DNA of 64,000 bases from UBA2705 sp963977125 (GTDB lineage: Bacteria; Pseudomonadota; Alphaproteobacteria; Micavibrionales; Micavibrionaceae): the NCBI GenBank assembly GCA_963977125.1, contig CAXBNJ010000004.1, positions 1 through 64,000 of the forward strand, given 5' to 3'. Shown piece by piece: positions 43,911 through 52,678 of the stretch. Made by a program: the position numbers and the translations under genes. A model generated the notes under the pieces. The model worked only from the letters and a program-made list of their open reading frames with translations. It made no database searches and had not been told where the DNA came from. The stretch's first letter is position 1. Each line of letters opens with the position of its first letter.

Positions 43911-43962
43911 CATTTATATATGGCATTTATATATGGCATTCATATATGGCATTCATATATGA
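43911..43962. repeat. Four copies of a 13-bp repeat (CATTTATATATGG)
   Basis: Copies at 43911, 43924, 43937 and 43950, with a T/C change in the last two and the fourth ending in GAG. The rest of the 377-base gap (43852-44228) is AT-rich and I see no gene or clear promoter in it. Confidence 0.9.
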
Positions 43963-44228
43963 GCACATAGATATAGCCCCTCTCTTATTTAGATTGCTTT
44001 ATTTTCCATAAGATATATTATCAAACATTTATTGCTTGGCGGGTGGATTCTATTCTGAAGTACTATATCAGCTCTCTTCTTGGCTAATTTTATGGCCACT
44101 ATAGATAGAATGCACCTCAATATACAGACTAAAAACGCTTAAATCTTGTTGGAAAAGGAAAATCCATGTATGTTGTCTTATTGTAGTCTAATCCGTTTGT
44201 GGTAAAGGCTAGCCTCTATGGAGTTTAC

Positions 44229-44819
44229 ATGCCGAAATACCGCCTTACAATTCTAATATTTCTACTTGTGGTAACCATGAATATAATTCAGTTACCAAAC
44301 CTTCAAGCCAAAAATACAGATTCAGGCATATACTGCCTTATACCGCTTATTCAGGACATCGCGAGCGATGAAGACCTTATACATTTTACTGACGTACAAA
44401 ATAGTCTTTTAAAAATGCCGCAGGATATTTACGCTCTGGATAAACAGTGGATCGAAAACAGTTTAAATGACTCAGAGATCAATAAAATACTTACAAACGA
44501 AGTCAGTATGAAGTTGAAATCTATAGTAGAAAACAACCCCTATTTTGATGAGATTTTCCTAACAGGCAATTACGCGACAATTATTGCCGCTTCTAATAAG
44601 ACTAGTGATTACTACCAAGGCGATGAAGAATTCTATCATCACGCCGTTAAAAACATGCCAGATGGCATCTATATTTCTGCTAGCACACCAGACAGAAGCG
44701 CCAAAGCTATTGGCCAAAAAATTGCCGTGCCCATCATGCTCAACGATAACTTCATCGGTGTTTTGGCTGTAATTGTAGGCAGCTGGTATAATGAGTTTTT
44801 CAAGGCTTGCGGTGAGTAA
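44229..44819 (+). CDS. Secreted or anchored Cache-like (PDC) sensor domain protein
   Basis: A 196-residue protein with an N-terminal signal sequence or anchor (hydrophobic residues about 6-25) and a single PDC-type ligand-binding domain: FDEIFLTGNYATIIAASNKTSDYYQGDEEFYHHAV then IAVPIMLNDNFIGVLAVIVG. No kinase, cyclase or methyl-accepting domain follows, so it must signal through another protein or bind ligand in the periplasm. The ATG at 44229 has GGAG 5 bases upstream; the in-frame GTG ten codons earlier lacks one. The nearby hybrid kinase locus is a possible partner (inference). Confidence 0.7.
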   Translation: MPKYRLTILIFLLVVTMNIIQLPNLQAKNTDSGIYCLIPLIQDIASDEDLIHFTDVQNSLLKMPQDIYALDKQWIENSLNDSEINKILTNEVSMKLKSIVENNPYFDEIFLTGNYATIIAASNKTSDYYQGDEEFYHHAVKNMPDGIYISASTPDRSAKAIGQKIAVPIMLNDNFIGVLAVIVGSWYNEFFKACGE

Positions 44820-44872
44820 AGATCAAGAGCACTGTAAGCTCTGTCTATTATACACATTATTACTCTCCAAGC

Positions 44873-45709
44873 TTACTCAACTTTAAAACAGTTATCTTCT
44901 ATGCTTTTTATAAAAATATTAAGTTCGTCATTGCTAAATACAGACTGATTATCACCTAAATGCGAACTTATCAAATGATCGAGGCAAACTTGCTTAATTT
45001 TACCCCCCTCATCCGAGCCATATGAATGGCTATGGTAATCTTTATTCAAATTAAAACTAACGATTTCACCTTTTATCATTGCTAAACGCCCAACACAGCA
45101 CGTCGCGCAGACATTTATTTCATCATAAGTGGCATAAGGGGAATCCCCATCATATGGCAGTGAGATTAAATCATAGGGCGTGATGCTGAACGAGCTTAAA
45201 ATACCTTCTTGTGTAATCTCTGCGCTTAAATCCCCGCCATTGCAGCGATCACCCCCAACGAAATGATCTATGATCTTAAAGCGATCTTGTTCTCTTGATA
45301 AACCAAACACTTCCGAAAAATGACCAGATCCACCCCCTGACCAATAATGATTAATATAATCAGTATTTTTATATTGCCCTAAATAAGTATATCCATCATA
45401 ACCAGCGAAGCCGCCAAACTCAGTACTGTCATAGGAGACGTAAGTCTTTTTTTCCGTAACCTCCCTCTCACGAATAAGAAGCCCTTCATCAAGGCTACAA
45501 TCAGCGGGGAAATATTCTAAACTTTCCTCTGAATAAGGATTATAAGAAAAGCAGTAAGGGGAGATTGGAACCCCATCATAATAGAGCGATGGCGGCAAAG
45601 GTAAAGGTGGCCTGTCCTGGCTGCCTGCATAGGATGGGCCTACTAAGGCAATAAAGACAAGAACAGCGATGATGCCTCTTATTGTGCAATTTTGATGCTT
45701 CACGACCAA
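44873..45709 (-). CDS. Unknown secreted Cys-containing protein
   Basis: A 279-residue exported protein with a signal peptide (IRGIIAVLVFIALVGPSYA, cleavage before GSQ). The mature part begins with a Pro-rich stretch (RPPLPLPPS) and has about eight Cys, including CATCC, likely to form disulfides, plus Gly/Tyr-rich segments (FGGFAGYDGYTYLGQY). No family recognised. The TTG at 45709 is favoured because GGAGAG lies 7 bases upstream; an ATG at 45742 gives 11 more residues. It is convergent with the sensor protein gene and downstream of the Hpt gene on the same strand. Confidence 0.6.
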   Translation of the reverse strand: MVVKHQNCTIRGIIAVLVFIALVGPSYAGSQDRPPLPLPPSLYYDGVPISPYCFSYNPYSEESLEYFPADCSLDEGLLIREREVTEKKTYVSYDSTEFGGFAGYDGYTYLGQYKNTDYINHYWSGGGSGHFSEVFGLSREQDRFKIIDHFVGGDRCNGGDLSAEITQEGILSSFSITPYDLISLPYDGDSPYATYDEINVCATCCVGRLAMIKGEIVSFNLNKDYHSHSYGSDEGGKIKQVCLDHLISSHLGDNQSVFSNDELNIFIKSIEDNCFKVE

Positions 45710-45787
45710 GAGAGATCTCTCCAAACCCACTATAAATAACATTACACCAAATCAAAGACCGAGAGGGTTAGGCGCGAGCCATCACAC

Positions 45788-46138
45788 TCATCCAGCGGTA
45801 AGGCTATCCATTTCCGACAAAAGATAGACTTTGATCGCCGCGAATTCTTCACGCATACTCTTTAAAAGGCCTGCTTTGGCCTCCTCTGTGCTGGCATCCT
45901 GAGCATCTTCACAATACTGAGCGAGCTTGAAAGCGCCTAAATTAGCCGCAAGCCCTTTCAGGCTATGAGCCGACTTTTTATATGAAACGCCCTCACGCAA
46001 AACAGAACCATCCGCCTTCTCTAATTCTGATAAGAGCGCCTCAAATGAAGAAATAAAATCATTAAACAGTTCAGCCTCTAACTCAACGTCGCCTTCTGTA
46101 ATGTCTCTAAAGTTACTTAAGTCTATGGATATAGTCAC
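45788..46138 (-). CDS. Histidine phosphotransfer (Hpt) protein
   Basis: A 116-residue single Hpt domain. The phospho-accepting residue is His58 in KKSAHSLKGLAANLGAFKLAQYCEDAQ, the classical Hpt motif, within a four-helix bundle. It relays phosphate between a hybrid kinase receiver and a final response regulator. It starts 5 bases after the response regulator stop on the same strand and is opposite the hybrid kinase (47099), so the three form a likely phosphorelay. Confidence 0.9.
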   Translation of the reverse strand: MTISIDLSNFRDITEGDVELEAELFNDFISSFEALLSELEKADGSVLREGVSYKKSAHSLKGLAANLGAFKLAQYCEDAQDASTEEAKAGLLKSMREEFAAIKVYLLSEMDSLTAG

Positions 46139-46143
46139 TTATT

Positions 46144-47007
46144 CTAATCCTCTGTATTTTTGTTAAATCGGCTAATTTCCGTTAGTATTTTATCTTTTTT
46201 ATAAGGTTTTGAAACGAAACCCTTTACTTGGTTGATAAGCGCCGTTTCAATATCTTTACCATTATGGGTACCCGAAACCATAATAATGTGAGCCTCTGGG
46301 TCAAGCTTAGTAAATAACCTAGTTAGCTTATGTCCGTTAGATTCCGGAAGCTCAATATCCATTAAAACGATATCAGGAGCATGTAAACAATACTGCAAGA
46401 TAGCCTTAGCCGCATTTTTAGCGACATAACATTTATAGTCTTTTTCAAGAATCCCAAGCAGCAATTTCACTGAAAAAGTTTGGTCTTCAACAATCAGAAT
46501 TTCAGGATTTTTCCGTGTAGGCCTCTTGGAAATTTTAGTGCTCAAAGTCTCTAATATATAGTCATCCAAACTCTCAACGGCAGTCTCAACAAAGTCTCTA
46601 GAGGCAACCGTGACGGTTTTAACATTGTCTATTTTATACTGGCATTCCGATATGAAGGCTTGGCCATCTTCATGTGAATCATAAAAGGTAAATAATTCTT
46701 TTTGGATGTCGTCACTTACCTTATTGCCATAACGGCCAAGGATTAAACTTTCGAGCTTTTTACACGTTTCTTGGGCCGCGCCAGTCCATTTGATAACTAA
46801 ATCACCATCTTGAAGGAAATATAAAGCACCTTCTAATGCCCCCAAGAATTCCTTGAACAATGACAGCATATTATCAGATTCGATGTTTAACGATGTTTTT
46901 GAAAATCGAACAAGTAAGAAAAAATGGTTTCGAGGCTTCTTAATTGACGTTTCCAACAATGCAATAAGCTTTAATTCAGGTTGAATATTAATGGTTTTAA
47001 TTTGCAT
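46144..47007 (-). CDS. Response regulator with N-terminal uncharacterised domain
   Basis: A 287-residue protein with a C-terminal receiver domain (about 168-287): EILIVEDQTFSVKLLLGIL supplies the acidic pocket, phospho-acceptor Asp217 lies in VLMDIELPESNG, Thr/Ser in MVSGTH and Lys in FVSKPYKKD. Residues 1-150 are an unnamed alpha/beta region with no DNA-binding signature; it may hold an output or partner-binding role. The order is reversed from usual regulators, where the receiver comes first. Paired with the Hpt gene, and divergent from the hybrid kinase across 91 bases. Confidence 0.88.
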   Translation of the reverse strand: MQIKTINIQPELKLIALLETSIKKPRNHFFLLVRFSKTSLNIESDNMLSLFKEFLGALEGALYFLQDGDLVIKWTGAAQETCKKLESLILGRYGNKVSDDIQKELFTFYDSHEDGQAFISECQYKIDNVKTVTVASRDFVETAVESLDDYILETLSTKISKRPTRKNPEILIVEDQTFSVKLLLGILEKDYKCYVAKNAAKAILQYCLHAPDIVLMDIELPESNGHKLTRLFTKLDPEAHIIMVSGTHNGKDIETALINQVKGFVSKPYKKDKILTEISRFNKNTED

Positions 47008-47098
47008 TTATAAAATCCGTAACTGCTATTTTTATTAACTTTATTACCTTATAATATCAGATGACTATTAACCTGCACTTAAAGGCAAGACACACACC

Positions 47099-49774
47099 AT
47101 GAAATCAAATAAATTTTGGCGCATTCTTATTATGCTGTTTTTAGTTTTAGGTGTGGTTATTTCGAACCTTGCCTTTAACCGCATCACACAATATGAAGAA
47201 CAAAACCATATAACTCAAATAAACAACAAAGCTGTTGAACTTACATTAAGGTTGAGTACATACTTTAGTAAACAGGATAGCACACTGAGATATTTAAAGT
47301 CATTTTTCTTAGCTTCCGACTTCATAAATCAAGATGAATTTAACTTATACTCAACCAGCATCTTGTTGTTCGATTTGGATATTTCTCGTTTACTCTTCGT
47401 ACCAGAAATCCCAGCAGCTAATTTTGCCGCGTATAATGAGGCCTTTAATAAGACAGTACGCCCCCACTCTGAAATCATGCCAAACGGCAAAAATGCCCGC
47501 TACCCTATTCACTATAATAATGCACTAGGTGCGCCGCTATCTATTTCACCGCATGAATTAGAGACTGCCGCCGCGCAGCTAAACTTTTTAAGCAGTAAAG
47601 ATTCAAGCGTCGAGTTAATCTTTAATGACTATATAAAATCAGGCGAAGTATTTATAGCTAACCCGTTCTTTGTACCGAAGGAATCAAGCTTAAACTCTAC
47701 TTACACAAAAATTCTTGATCGGTTTTTCGCAGAGCGCGCAATTTTACTATCAAGCTTTAACCTGAAATCTTATTTAAATGAAATTCTACAATTAGAAAAA
47801 TTCAACGATTTGTATGTCTCTATTTCTATGGTGAATAAAAAAGAAAATAGCCAAGAAAAGACATTGCTCTATACGAATAAAGAATACAGCAGCAAAGCAG
47901 CCCCTTTAAGTACACAAAACTTTTCATTCTTTAATTACGATTGGATTGTTGAATATGAACCGATGACTGTGACATCCGTTCCAGGCGCAGCTTATGCCAT
48001 CCTATTTGGCGGGATATTATTAACTTTGGCATTATCCGCGGTCTTTTATATATTTCTGTGGCAAAAAGTTAAAGATTCACAATCTAAATCTGAATTAAGC
48101 CGCGAAATATTCCAAAAAAATAGACTTAATCAGCAAATGCAGGATTACACTGACAAACTCGAAGAAGCGCGGCTTGATGCTTTTAAAGCCAAAGACAAAG
48201 CCCTTAAAGCCTCCAATGCTAAAAGTGATTTTCTTGCCAATATGAGCCATGAAATACGCACGCCTATGAATGGCTTATTGGGCATTACAGGCCTGCTCAA
48301 AGAAACAAAACTAGATGAAGAGCAAACAGATTTCTTAAATATGATATCCGAGGCAGGTCATGGCTTAATGGCGATCATTAATGACATTCTTGATATATCT
48401 AAAATCGAGGCTGGTTTCTTAAAGCTCGATACACATGAACTAGATATTTTTGTAACGATAACGGCTATTGTCGACCTGTTTAAATATAAAGCAGCCGAAA
48501 ATGATATCAGGATCCTTGTTGATTTCGCGGGTGATGTCCCACGATTACTTATTGGCGATGAATTACGGATCAAGCAAATATTCACAAACTTGATAGGCAA
48601 TGCCTTAAAATTCACGCCAAAGGGGCATATACTTATTAAGGTTACAAGCTCCCCCTCTAATAAAGAAAACTCCGTCATCATCAATGTCAGTGTTATTGAC
48701 ACAGGTTGTGGCATTCCTGAAGATAAACAATTTTATATATTTAATAAATTCTCACAAGCCAAAGAAGAAACCACTCGCCGTTTTGGCGGTACGGGCTTAG
48801 GGCTAGCCATTAGTAAGAATCTTATTGGCACTATGGGCGGTGACATTGACGTTATTAGTGAAGAAGGAAAAGGGTCAGAATTCAAATTCAATATCACGCT
48901 TCAATGCCAACCAGAACAAAACACCCCCACAGCACAACAGACGCCGCAGCTTATAGAACACGAGAAAAAGCCAAGCGTGGCTATTATCTCTGACTATAGT
49001 TTATCTGCTGAAATTGTCGCTGGTCATCTTGACGTATTAGGGTTTGAAAACGCCATTTTTGATTTCAACAAAACAACCATTGAAAACATCGTTGCGAGCG
49101 TACAGGATTTTAATGTTTATTTATTTGATTTATCGACCCCGAAACAGTCTATAAACTTTAAACTTCTCCAAGATATGGCGCGCAGTCCCCTATTAGAAAA
49201 GAGTCATAAGTTATTATTACTCAATGATAAAATGGTACTCTCACAGCGCGGAGAAATAAAAACCTTCATTGACGCCATCATGATCCAGCCACTCACCCAA
49301 GACACGCTCAGTGAAGCCTTACTTAAACCGAGCGACACAGGCAGCTTCCAAGGTGATGGCGAGGGCGACGCGCAGAAAAACGATGTCATCGAATACCCTG
49401 AAGCCAGCATTTTAGTTGTTGAAGATATTGCCATGAACATCACATTAATGACCAAACTTCTGTCCAAATACAAATGCAGAGTAGATGTCGCAAAAAACGG
49501 CCAAGAAGCTGTCGATAAATGCACAGATCATAGCTATGATATTATCTTTATGGACTGCCAAATGCCCGTAATGGATGGTTTTGAGGCGACTATAAATATT
49601 CGCAAACAAGAAACATTAAACAGTAAAAGCCGCACGCCAATAATTGCCCTAACCGCGGATGCAATGGTGGGCGATAAAGAAGAATGCCTAAAATCAGGTA
49701 TGGATGATTATCTAAACAAGCCGATCTCTCGTAAAGACATCGCCGCAATGTTAGATAAATATATTGAAGTTTGA
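47099..49774 (+). CDS. CHASE-domain hybrid histidine kinase
   Basis: Membrane sensor kinase of 891 residues. Helix 1 (about 8-27), a periplasmic CHASE domain (about 40-250; FINQDEFNLYS, RLLFVPEIP), helix 2 (about 297-320), a coiled coil, HisKA with phospho-acceptor His384 in NMSHEIRTPMNG, HATPase (NLIGNALKFTPKG, DTGCGIPEDK, GGTGLGLAIS), a pseudo-receiver (about 630-740, lacking the normal acidic triad) and a C-terminal receiver (Asp819 in FMDCQMPVMDG, Lys in LNKPIS). Phosphate probably passes to the adjacent Hpt protein. CHASE domains sense small ligands outside; the ligand is unknown. Confidence 0.93.
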   Translation: MKSNKFWRILIMLFLVLGVVISNLAFNRITQYEEQNHITQINNKAVELTLRLSTYFSKQDSTLRYLKSFFLASDFINQDEFNLYSTSILLFDLDISRLLFVPEIPAANFAAYNEAFNKTVRPHSEIMPNGKNARYPIHYNNALGAPLSISPHELETAAAQLNFLSSKDSSVELIFNDYIKSGEVFIANPFFVPKESSLNSTYTKILDRFFAERAILLSSFNLKSYLNEILQLEKFNDLYVSISMVNKKENSQEKTLLYTNKEYSSKAAPLSTQNFSFFNYDWIVEYEPMTVTSVPGAAYAILFGGILLTLALSAVFYIFLWQKVKDSQSKSELSREIFQKNRLNQQMQDYTDKLEEARLDAFKAKDKALKASNAKSDFLANMSHEIRTPMNGLLGITGLLKETKLDEEQTDFLNMISEAGHGLMAIINDILDISKIEAGFLKLDTHELDIFVTITAIVDLFKYKAAENDIRILVDFAGDVPRLLIGDELRIKQIFTNLIGNALKFTPKGHILIKVTSSPSNKENSVIINVSVIDTGCGIPEDKQFYIFNKFSQAKEETTRRFGGTGLGLAISKNLIGTMGGDIDVISEEGKGSEFKFNITLQCQPEQNTPTAQQTPQLIEHEKKPSVAIISDYSLSAEIVAGHLDVLGFENAIFDFNKTTIENIVASVQDFNVYLFDLSTPKQSINFKLLQDMARSPLLEKSHKLLLLNDKMVLSQRGEIKTFIDAIMIQPLTQDTLSEALLKPSDTGSFQGDGEGDAQKNDVIEYPEASILVVEDIAMNITLMTKLLSKYKCRVDVAKNGQEAVDKCTDHSYDIIFMDCQMPVMDGFEATINIRKQETLNSKSRTPIIALTADAMVGDKEECLKSGMDDYLNKPISRKDIAAMLDKYIEV

Positions 49775-49898
49775 TTTTTTAAAGCCGTATAAACCGGAAC
49801 AAACCTTACCCTAAAATAGACGAAACATTTTAAGAACAGGTTGATTTAACACTGCTCTGCGTTGTAAATGGGCAGTGTGATAGCCGCCATGCGACCAG

Positions 49899-51068
49899 TC
49901 ACGAACAGATGCGCTTTATAGCTTCAGCGATTTTCTTGTATTCTTCTATAGTGTTATAGATATGGCATGAGCACCTCAGCAAAAACTGGCCTTCAAACGG
50001 CTCGATATACATTCCGAACCCAAAATTCTGCATTGTATAATTGTAAATTTGAACAGCTGGGTTCAGCTCTGAGTTAGGATCTATTATATTGATGCTGCTT
50101 AAGGGAACCGTAAACATCGATCCAAAAAAATCATTTTGACACGGCACTGATATATTAAGCTCAGCGCAGAGTAATGCCCTCACCTCTACGGCCAGAGTAT
50201 GATTTCTCTCAATAATCTCACCCCAACCTTTTGAAAATAAGCCGTCCATATAGGCGATCGTCTCGCCAGCCATAATTCTTGCGCTTGGATTGCGCGTGCC
50301 CGCCCAAGTAAATCGCTTTACAAAATCATCGGCTGCGCCTGCCATGTAAGACGAAACGAGCGGGTCGATGTCATCTTGGCGATCTGGGCGCACATATAAA
50401 AAACCTGAGCTTACTGGCGCGCACAGCCATTTGTGATGATTAGCGCTGTAATAAGCGGCGCCTATATCTCCGACGTTTAAATCAATTTGCCCCGGCGCAT
50501 GCGCTCCATCAATAAAAACCTCTACACCACGCTTCTTTAGCACTTCTACTATGCGCTTTACAGGAAAAATTAATGCCGTGGGGCTGGTGATGTGATCAAT
50601 AATACAGAGCTTGGTTTTATCCGTAACCTTACTGAGTATTGCATCGATAACGGCGTCTTCACTGGTCACAGGATAAGTAATGTCTGCCTTAACAACCCTG
50701 AATTTGCGCCTTTTAGATTCAACATCTAATACCGGCACAAAGCAGTTATAGCAATGGTTGGTGATAATAACTTCATCACCACTTTGTAGGGGAAGAGATT
50801 TAATAACGGTATTAAAGCCCTCTGTCACATTATCAACAAAAACAAAGTCAGAAATGGGCATGTTTAATAGATTGGATATGCACTCTTTCGAATTGAGCAG
50901 CCGCCCCTCGCAGTCTTGCCTAAAAAACTGTTCACGCGATGCATTAAACTCTTTATCGAGAACGGCTTGTTTTTCAAGTACAGCCTTAGGCGTTGCGCCA
51001 AAGGAGCCGTGATTAGTAAACACGTCTGATTTTATCTCCCATAAATCTTTGTAGTTTTGTTGGCCCAT
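49899..51068 (-). CDS. Class V aminotransferase-fold PLP enzyme (isopenicillin N epimerase-like)
   Basis: A 389-residue PLP-dependent enzyme. The N-terminal FTNHGSFGATPKAVLEKQ and the PLP sites VEVFIDGAHAPGQIDLNV (Asp187) and YYSANHHKWLCAPVSSGFLY (Lys213) match CefD-like class V proteins; FTWAGTRNPSARI follows. Related proteins include isopenicillin N epimerases, selenocysteine lyases and ergothioneine-related lyases, so the reaction is not settled. The ATG at 51068 is preferred, with AGGGGTG 6 bases upstream. It ends convergent with the hybrid kinase and shares no obvious function with neighbours. Confidence 0.83.
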   Translation of the reverse strand: MGQQNYKDLWEIKSDVFTNHGSFGATPKAVLEKQAVLDKEFNASREQFFRQDCEGRLLNSKECISNLLNMPISDFVFVDNVTEGFNTVIKSLPLQSGDEVIITNHCYNCFVPVLDVESKRRKFRVVKADITYPVTSEDAVIDAILSKVTDKTKLCIIDHITSPTALIFPVKRIVEVLKKRGVEVFIDGAHAPGQIDLNVGDIGAAYYSANHHKWLCAPVSSGFLYVRPDRQDDIDPLVSSYMAGAADDFVKRFTWAGTRNPSARIMAGETIAYMDGLFSKGWGEIIERNHTLAVEVRALLCAELNISVPCQNDFFGSMFTVPLSSINIIDPNSELNPAVQIYNYTMQNFGFGMYIEPFEGQFLLRCSCHIYNTIEEYKKIAEAIKRICS

Positions 51069-51201
51069 GATGTGCACCCCTATTGTATAAGGGGGGTAGA
51101 ATACCATGAGGCTTAACAATCCACAAGAACCTCCAAATCACAGCCAGCCGTGGGATATAATCTACTGTTTAATTGTTTCACTAGAAAAGGCTAAAACAGC
51201 T

Positions 51202-51509
51202 TTAGGGTTTTAACTGCATTTTATGTTCTTGCACCTTAGCTTTCAGCTGCTTTATCTCGCCTTTTGAATATTCTATTTTTGCTTCAGAAGGCTCGCGTTT
51301 ATGTTTAATTGTGTACGATGTACATTTTTCTAAGCTATCTATCGGCAGATTATTCTCTTCAATATGTTCTTGATAGTATATGGCCGCCCTGTTAAATAAA
51401 GAAAGCATATCGCGATCTTTCCCCATTCTATACACCCCAGATCAGCCTGTGTTTCAAATACGACTTCATCATCAACTTTGAATGTAATTTCATACCACTG
51501 TGGAAACAT
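51202..51509 (-). pseudogene. Frameshifted small gene (about 103 codons)
   Basis: A strong ribosome site (AGGAG) precedes an ATG at 51509; it opens MFPQWYEITFKVDDEVVFET then QADLG. At a run of four G around 51443 coding passes to the -1 frame, GKDRDMLSLFNRAAIYYQEH onward, ending at 51202 in a Lys/Gln-rich helix. Adding a fifth G restores one protein. As it stands, the first frame ends after about 50 codons and the second needs an unsupported internal start. I do not recognise the product. Whether it is a mutation or a sequencing error cannot be told here. Confidence 0.55.
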
Positions 51510-51578
51510 TATACTTCTCCTATATATTTTTTATCAGTGATATTAATGGCATGCTATTTCCATAAAGTCAAATCATTT

Positions 51579-51761
51579 TTAGTCATAAATATAAGCGTTT
51601 TCATTGACCGTCCTTATTAACGCCCCTTCTAAGGGCGCTATGAGTTTTTGCTGCAGATCTGGGCTTTCAAGCCCTTTATTCTTAATAAAGAATTCTAACT
51701 ATCTAGCCGTAACCGAAGTTCCGCTTATCAGCACAATATCTATATCGTTATCTTCATGTTT
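51579..51761 (-). pseudogene. Gene remnant with in-frame stop, downstream of murI
   Basis: A 61-codon minus-strand stretch keeps coding character but has no start and one internal TAG: NDIDIVLISGTSVTAR, stop, LEFFIKNKGLESPDLQQKLI onward to NENAYIYD and a normal stop at 51579. It looks like the C-terminal end of a decayed gene. The family is unknown. It begins right after the murI stop, so it may be a relic left by a deletion joining murI. Confidence 0.45.
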
Positions 51762-51766
51762 TTAAA

Positions 51767-52573
51767 CTAGTCTTTTAAATCTGTCTTGTATAACAGCACA
51801 TCCTGCTGCCCCAATATATGCCGCGCAGCACTAAGAAAACTCGGGCTGATATCTGTGACATATAACGTGTGAGAGCTATTCTTCGTTAGAACGCCTTTAA
51901 TCTCAGTGTGTTTTTGTAAATACGCGCGCAGCTTGAGCGGTATGATCTCATCTTGGCTGATAATATTGATTTTTGAGCCGAGCAACTTACCAATACGTTC
52001 TTTCAATAAGCAATAATGCGTACAGCCCAAAATCAAAGAATCTATGCCCTTTTCACTCAATGGCTCTAAATAGCGCTTCAGAGCCTGTTCAAGGAAGACT
52101 TCACCATCATTTTCTAGCATCGGTACTAAAAGCGGCGCTGCTTGCGTATAGAGCTGTATTTGTGGGTTTATCTTGGTCAGTTCTTCTTCGTAAATACCTG
52201 ATGCGGCCATAGCATCTGTGGCGAGCAAGCCTATTTTTTGACTGCCGCTGGTTATTGTGTGTTCCAAAGTCGGTACAATAACGCCAAGCACACGACGATC
52301 TGGATAGCTATTCACAAGATAATCTTGCTGGATTTTACGCAGCGCCAAAGCACTTGCCGTATTACACGCCACAATAATCAAGGCGCAATCTTGGCGGAAT
52401 AAATAATCAATGGCTTTGCGCGTCAGTTCATAAATTGTGTCTACAGAGCGCTGCCCATAAGGCACATGCAAAGTATCACCCAAATATATATAATCATATT
52501 CAGGCATTTGCTGCTGTATTGATTTGGCGATGTGAAGGCCGCCTAGCCCTGAATCAAAAATACCAATTTTCAT
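51767..52573 (-). CDS. murI: Glutamate racemase
   Basis: Cofactor-independent racemase of 268 residues supplying D-glutamate for peptidoglycan. The two catalytic Cys motifs are VACNTASA (first) and LGCTHYCLL (second); the N-terminus is IGIFDSGLGGLHIAKSI and YLGDTLHVPYG is the family signature. The start at ATG 52573 (MKIGIFDSG) is chosen because the family begins there; a longer in-frame reading adds 39 poorly conserved residues. The weak ribosome site GTGAG precedes it. Confidence 0.93.
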   Translation of the reverse strand: MKIGIFDSGLGGLHIAKSIQQQMPEYDYIYLGDTLHVPYGQRSVDTIYELTRKAIDYLFRQDCALIIVACNTASALALRKIQQDYLVNSYPDRRVLGVIVPTLEHTITSGSQKIGLLATDAMAASGIYEEELTKINPQIQLYTQAAPLLVPMLENDGEVFLEQALKRYLEPLSEKGIDSLILGCTHYCLLKERIGKLLGSKINIISQDEIIPLKLRAYLQKHTEIKGVLTKNSSHTLYVTDISPSFLSAARHILGQQDVLLYKTDLKD

Positions 52574-52678
52574 ACTCACTTTGATAAGCTGATCGTCACG
52601 ATCTGTAAAGATCAATTGACAATAATGCATTCTAAGGCCTAGATAGAGCTGTATATATACGCAATAAAATGAATCATA

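Noticed and set aside
43911..43962. CRISPR array
   Set aside because: Repeats are 13 bp, directly abutting and without spacers; no cas genes are present.
43878..44228. Minus-strand open frame in the repeat-rich gap
   Set aside because: It lacks an ATG and a ribosome site and has atypical composition.
51655..51690. GGGCT/AGCCC hairpin as a terminator
   Set aside because: It lies inside the decayed coding remnant and no plus-strand gene precedes it.
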